A DNA stretch of 64,000 bases from a virus. Of this stretch, positions 61,609 to 64,000 are shown piece after piece (position 1 is the stretch's first letter; every line of letters starts with the position of its first letter). The stretch is taken from the IMG/VR virus record IMGVR_UViG_3300023179_000042, positions 41,754 through 105,753 of that record; one strand, written 5' to 3'. The position numbers and the translations under genes were made by a program. A model generated the notes under the pieces. The model was not told the origin of the DNA. It searched no databases and saw only the letters and a program-made list of their open reading frames with translations.

Positions 61609-61905
61609 TTAATTATTTATTAACATCCTTACCAGCCCAACACTATCAATGGTGGTGAGCAAGAGATAGTTAGCCAACATGCCAAAAGATTTCCTAGTCC
61701 AAGCAGCCCAAGCATACATAGCACAACCAGTGATCCACAAAGGATATAGCACAATGAGTGGAGGATTGGGTACTGTGAGCGCCATGACGAGTGAGCATCC
61801 AATAGAAATAGCCCAAGCAAGAAGCTCAATAATAAAGCGTATACGGTTAGATGCCCAATCATCTTTGATCCAATCAAAGGTCGGTCGTAATAGATCTAAT
61901 AGCAT
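61609..61905 (-). CDS. Small conserved membrane protein
   Basis: 98 residues with two or three hydrophobic segments (IIELLAWAISIGCSLVMALT, LIVLYPLWITGCAMYAWAAW, and a weaker MLANYLLLTTIDSVGLVRM). The sequence DWASNRIRFIIELLAWAISI and RKSFGMLANY are recognisable from small membrane proteins of T4-like phages of marine bacteria. Likely sits in the inner membrane; no function is known. Its ATG overlaps the stop of the gene upstream by one base. The reading in another frame over the same bases is a shadow. Confidence 0.6.
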   Translation of the reverse strand: MLLDLLRPTFDWIKDDWASNRIRFIIELLAWAISIGCSLVMALTVPNPPLIVLYPLWITGCAMYAWAAWTRKSFGMLANYLLLTTIDSVGLVRMLINN

Positions 61906-62174
61906 TAATCTTCACGACGATTTGCGTGTCCGCTAATATCAACAATGGTCTCCAAGTCGTCAAATTCGCGCCAAACAGAATCCCATTGGTCTTTGAGAGC
62001 GATTCGAATTGCTTTTCTAATAACGCTAGGTTTAACTTCGAGTTCTTCGGCTACTGCCTTGATGGTTTCGTTTAGGCCTTCGGTAAGATTTTGAATCTCT
62101 TGCATAACTGTAACGCCTTCGGCTACAATTTGTTTAATTTTTGCTTGTTCAGGGGTGCCAAATGATTTGCCCAT
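61905..62174 (-). CDS. Small helical protein, possibly DsbA-like DNA-binding
   Basis: 89 residues, all helical: AKIKQIVAEGVTVMQEIQNL, LNETIKAVAEELEVKPSVIR and KAIRIALKDQWDSVWREFDD. Size and the VKPSVIRKAIRIA segment recall T4-type DsbA double-stranded DNA-binding proteins, which act near late promoters, but the likeness is weak. AAGGAGA precedes the ATG and a strong sigma70-type promoter lies upstream, so it begins a unit that may include the membrane protein and gp43. Confidence 0.5.
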   Translation of the reverse strand: MGKSFGTPEQAKIKQIVAEGVTVMQEIQNLTEGLNETIKAVAEELEVKPSVIRKAIRIALKDQWDSVWREFDDLETIVDISGHANRRED

Positions 62175-62194
62175 GTTTTCTCCTTTAGATAGTA

Positions 62195-62223
62195 AGTATA
62201 ACGTGTAGGGATATTTAAGTCAA
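62195..62223 (-). promoter_or_regulatory. Sigma70-type promoter upstream of the gp43 region
   Basis: Minus strand: TTGACT (62218-62223), 17-bp spacer, TATACT (62195-62200). A palindrome GTCAAATTATTTGAC (62219-62233) overlaps the -35 and the end of the methyltransferase-like gene and might be an operator. Confidence 0.7.
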
Positions 62224-62224
62224 A

Positions 62225-62782
62225 TTATTTGACGCCAATTTTTAAAAATCGGGTATATTTAACTTTGGGGTCAGCAAGGTTCTTTTTACCAAGATATAAA
62301 GTTTTAGCCAGTGGAAATTCTTGATCAAACTCTTTAAGAGAATCTACGGAGTCTACATCATTACGTCCTTCAATAGCAACCATAGTACCTAACGGAATAT
62401 GTTCCAGCCATCCTTGATTATCAATTTCATTTGACGATGTATTGATTACCAATCCTTGACGACCTATCTGTCTGTAATCCAGGTTATTGGCATCTTTAAG
62501 CATGGGAAAAATGTTGTCTAAATTTTTTAATAGAGCCTGCGAAAATTGTAGATGCTTTTTGTTTATATCAACATTGATTACTGTATCTGCCTTGATTCCG
62601 CATCGGTGAAGCGTATAGGCCATTATGCCATACCACGAACCTAAAATATAGATTGTATCAAAATCTGTTTGACCTAAATTTTTAAGTTCTTTACATACCC
62701 ATAGCTTACTGTAAAGAAGATCCTTTGTTATACTACCCTGGAATGTATCAGGACTAAACTCATAAAGGTCAGATGCTCTCAT
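62225..62782 (-). CDS. Class I SAM-dependent methyltransferase-like protein
   Basis: 185 residues. A Rossmann-like motif I is TIYILGSWYGIMAYTLHRCG followed by the acidic strand end in VINVDINKKHL, with a later GLVINTSSNEID strand; together these resemble small class I methyltransferases conserved in T4-like phages. A target-specific domain is not visible, so the substrate is unknown. The ATG overlaps the stop of the preceding frame as ATGA, suggesting translational coupling with the possible frameshift product. Confidence 0.6.
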   Translation of the reverse strand: MRASDLYEFSPDTFQGSITKDLLYSKLWVCKELKNLGQTDFDTIYILGSWYGIMAYTLHRCGIKADTVINVDINKKHLQFSQALLKNLDNIFPMLKDANNLDYRQIGRQGLVINTSSNEIDNQGWLEHIPLGTMVAIEGRNDVDSVDSLKEFDQEFPLAKTLYLGKKNLADPKVKYTRFLKIGVK

Positions 62783-63024
62783 TTCTTTGGCATCCTTGCT
62801 TTGTATAAAGCGGCCGTGGCCATTTGATCTTTTTTCTCTGGGTTTTTATTTTTGAATTGATGATATCGATTTGGATCGGCAGTTTGGAACCGTTGTTTCC
62901 AATAATCTAATGGCATCTCTGGTTTTAACTTAGGCAATGGACCTGTAGGTTTAGCAGGTGCTTGCCCTTGTTGAGGATCTTGAGCAGGGGCGTTAGGGCC
63001 TACTTGTGGCTCCTGCTCTTTTAT
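62779..63024 (-). CDS. -1 frame extension of the 63021 gene, or separate 45-residue gene
   Basis: The frame is open for 81 codons after a slip site and has no ATG until 62916. Its C-terminal part is protein-like and conserved-looking: MPLDYWKQRFQTADPNRYHQ followed by FKNKNPEKKDQMATAALYK, preceded by a Pro/Gln/Ala linker. It ends with ATGA overlap into the methyltransferase-like gene. Either ribosomes slip -1 at A AAA AAA (63024-63030), giving a 395-residue or longer fusion, or a 45-residue protein starts at ATG 62916, which has only a weak ribosome binding site. Confidence 0.5.
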   Translation of the reverse strand: MKEQEPQVGPNAPAQDPQQGQAPAKPTGPLPKLKPEMPLDYWKQRFQTADPNRYHQFKNKNPEKKDQMATAALYKARMPKK

Positions 63025-64000
63025 TTTTTTGTTTGTTCTTCTAACCTGGCTAATAAAGATTCCATATAAGCGTCTTCTTTCTTATGACTCTTATATCCTT
63101 TATTTTTCATGTAATGTGCCAAGGCCCAAGGATTATCAATTTCCTTGTGCTTCTTCATAGCCTTAACAGTACCTTCCCATCCTTTAGGAGCTGCTTCCGC
63201 AGGGTTTTCCTTAGACATCTTTTCTTTATATCTCAGTAAACGGCTGTCGGTAGAGGCAGGAGGAATTTTACCACCTTTGGCTAAAAATGCTCGTACTGCT
63301 TCGTCATCATACTCTGGATTGCCTTCCGCCACACCTTGCTTTTTTAATATGTCATAGACTAGCAAAGATAATTGAGGCAAATCCTTTTCATTTTTACCGG
63401 TCATACTAAGATATTTTTTGACATAATTTTGAATATTAGTCGAATTCACTGGCATGCCTTTAATTTTGTCGGCTATTTTTTGAGCCGCAACATTGTCGCT
63501 GATGCCAACAGAATAATTTGTTGATTGGCCAGACAATACAGCAGTAGATGGTGCAGTTGATGTTCCTGCACTTAGTTGGCTGTTGATCCAAGGAATTACT
63601 TTATCTTTAATATATTTTTGAGTATTGGCATCTGTGTTTGGATCCACATTAACTCTAGGTAATTTCTCCAATTGTGCTTTGATCTTATCAGCAACTTTTG
63701 GACTCGTTCCACTGAGTGCTGTACTTAAAAAACTGGCACCTTCTTGGTGTCTACCTTGTAAATAATATACAATGGCTTTTTCAAGGCGAGATGATGAGAA
63801 TCCTGCCCCAAATGAACCCATTGTTTGAGCAAGACCCGCTGTCCATTGTCCATTGGCCTCCGCCATATCTTTCTTTTCTTTTTCTTCACGCTCTTTTTTC
63901 TGCTTGTCTAGTAAATCTTGTAATCTTTTAGCACCAGCATCCATATCATATCCGGCACGTTTCATAGAGTTTTTAAACTTCTGTTGTGGTGTTAATTTTT
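63021..64000 (-). CDS. Probable virion structural protein (start may be beyond the right edge)
   Basis: An ATG at 63965 gives 314 residues, but the frame stays open to the edge (KLTPQQKFKNSMKRAGYD), so the true start is probably outside. Layout: charged N-terminal coiled coil (LLDKQKKEREEKEKKDMAEA), an Ala/Gly/Ser helical part, and a C-terminal block GWEGTVKAMKKHKEIDNPWA then LAHYMKNKGYKSHKK, a motif I recognise near the ends of several virion proteins of marine T4-like phages. The stop TAA comes right after AAA AAA, part of a -1 slip site. Function is not known. Confidence 0.6.
   Translation of the reverse strand, partial: KLTPQQKFKNSMKRAGYDMDAGAKRLQDLLDKQKKEREEKEKKDMAEANGQWTAGLAQTMGSFGAGFSSSRLEKAIVYYLQGRHQEGASFLSTALSGTSPKVADKIKAQLEKLPRVNVDPNTDANTQKYIKDKVIPWINSQLSAGTSTAPSTAVLSGQSTNYSVGISDNVAAQKIADKIKGMPVNSTNIQNYVKKYLSMTGKNEKDLPQLSLLVYDILKKQGVAEGNPEYDDEAVRAFLAKGGKIPPASTDSRLLRYKEKMSKENPAEAAPKGWEGTVKAMKKHKEIDNPWALAHYMKNKGYKSHKKEDAYMESLLARLEEQTKK

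Noticed and set aside
61629-61877. 82-codon hydrophobic frame inside the small membrane protein
   Set aside because: Another frame of the same strand; the 98-residue frame has family-like sequence and a coupled start.
62219-62233. Palindrome GTCAAATTATTTGAC as terminator of the methyltransferase-like gene
   Set aside because: AT-rich, short and overlapping the stop codon and a -35 box; a terminator role is not supported.
1-64000. tRNA genes, CRISPR arrays, integrase or insertion sequences
   Set aside because: No cloverleaf with CCA-like end, no spaced repeats and no transposase or integrase motifs were noticed. This was by eye; a tRNAscan run would settle tRNAs.

Overview
The window is part of the genome of a virulent T4-like myovirus, a distant (marine or freshwater type) relative rather than an enteric T-even. 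It carries the T4 baseplate and tail set (gp26, gp51-like, gp48/54, gp53, gp5, gp25, gp6), the T4 replication and recombination set (gp43, gp45, gp46, gp47, RNase H-type exonuclease), a gp55-type late sigma factor, and late promoters close to TATAAATA. The sequence is AT-rich and densely packed with very short or overlapping gene junctions. No integrase, insertion sequence, CRISPR array, tRNA or photosynthesis gene was seen. The host cannot be read from the sequence.

Layout. 1-3.4 kb: a tape-measure-like gene cut by the left edge (minus), the hub-assembly genes gp26 and gp51-like (plus), a low-complexity protein with a perfect 72-bp tandem repeat, and a roughly 420-nt gene-free stretch full of hairpins beside a GIY-YIG endonuclease. 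3.4-7.9 kb (minus): GIY-YIG, gp46, gp47 and gp55. 8.0-42.2 kb (plus): one long late module with tail-tube cap, gp53, a hub-like protein, a gp5 spike carrying a C-terminal GH19 lysozyme, gp25, gp6, a 4581-residue giant with an FG-GAP beta-propeller, a collagen-like fibre with an inserted cupredoxin-like domain, a subtilisin-type protease, and four paralogous fibre proteins. 42.2-49.2 kb (minus): thymidylate synthase, small conserved proteins, a VWA/HExxH protein and its MoxR ATPase partner, and the RNase H-type exonuclease. 49.3-58.8 kb (minus): one tightly coupled operon starting at a strong promoter before the sliding clamp. 58.9-64 kb (minus): DNA polymerase, small proteins, a methyltransferase-like protein and a possible -1 frameshift gene.

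The most interesting system is the 49.3-58.8 kb operon. It joins the clamp to a DpdA-type tRNA-guanine-transglycosylase paralogue, a QueE-type radical SAM enzyme, a degenerate QueD-like protein, GMP reductase, GalE and a GT-B glycosyltransferase. DpdA with Que enzymes is the known signature of 7-deazaguanine insertion into phage DNA. The sugar enzymes alongside raise the untested possibility of a further sugar decoration. Second is a MoxR-VWA pair, each gene with its own sigma70-type promoter. Third are several possible expression switches: a hairpin around the ribosome binding site at 47.5 kb that a late promoter would bypass, a stem-loop starting at the predicted +1 of the MoxR mRNA, and an in-phase A AAA AAA slip site at 63.0 kb.

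Regulation. Minus-strand metabolic genes have host-like promoters (TTGACT-17-TATAAT, TTGACT-17-TATACT, TTGACA-16-TAAAAT and similar). Virion genes and a few accessory genes have TATAAATA-like late boxes on either strand, which fits an early/late switch made by the gp55 homologue.
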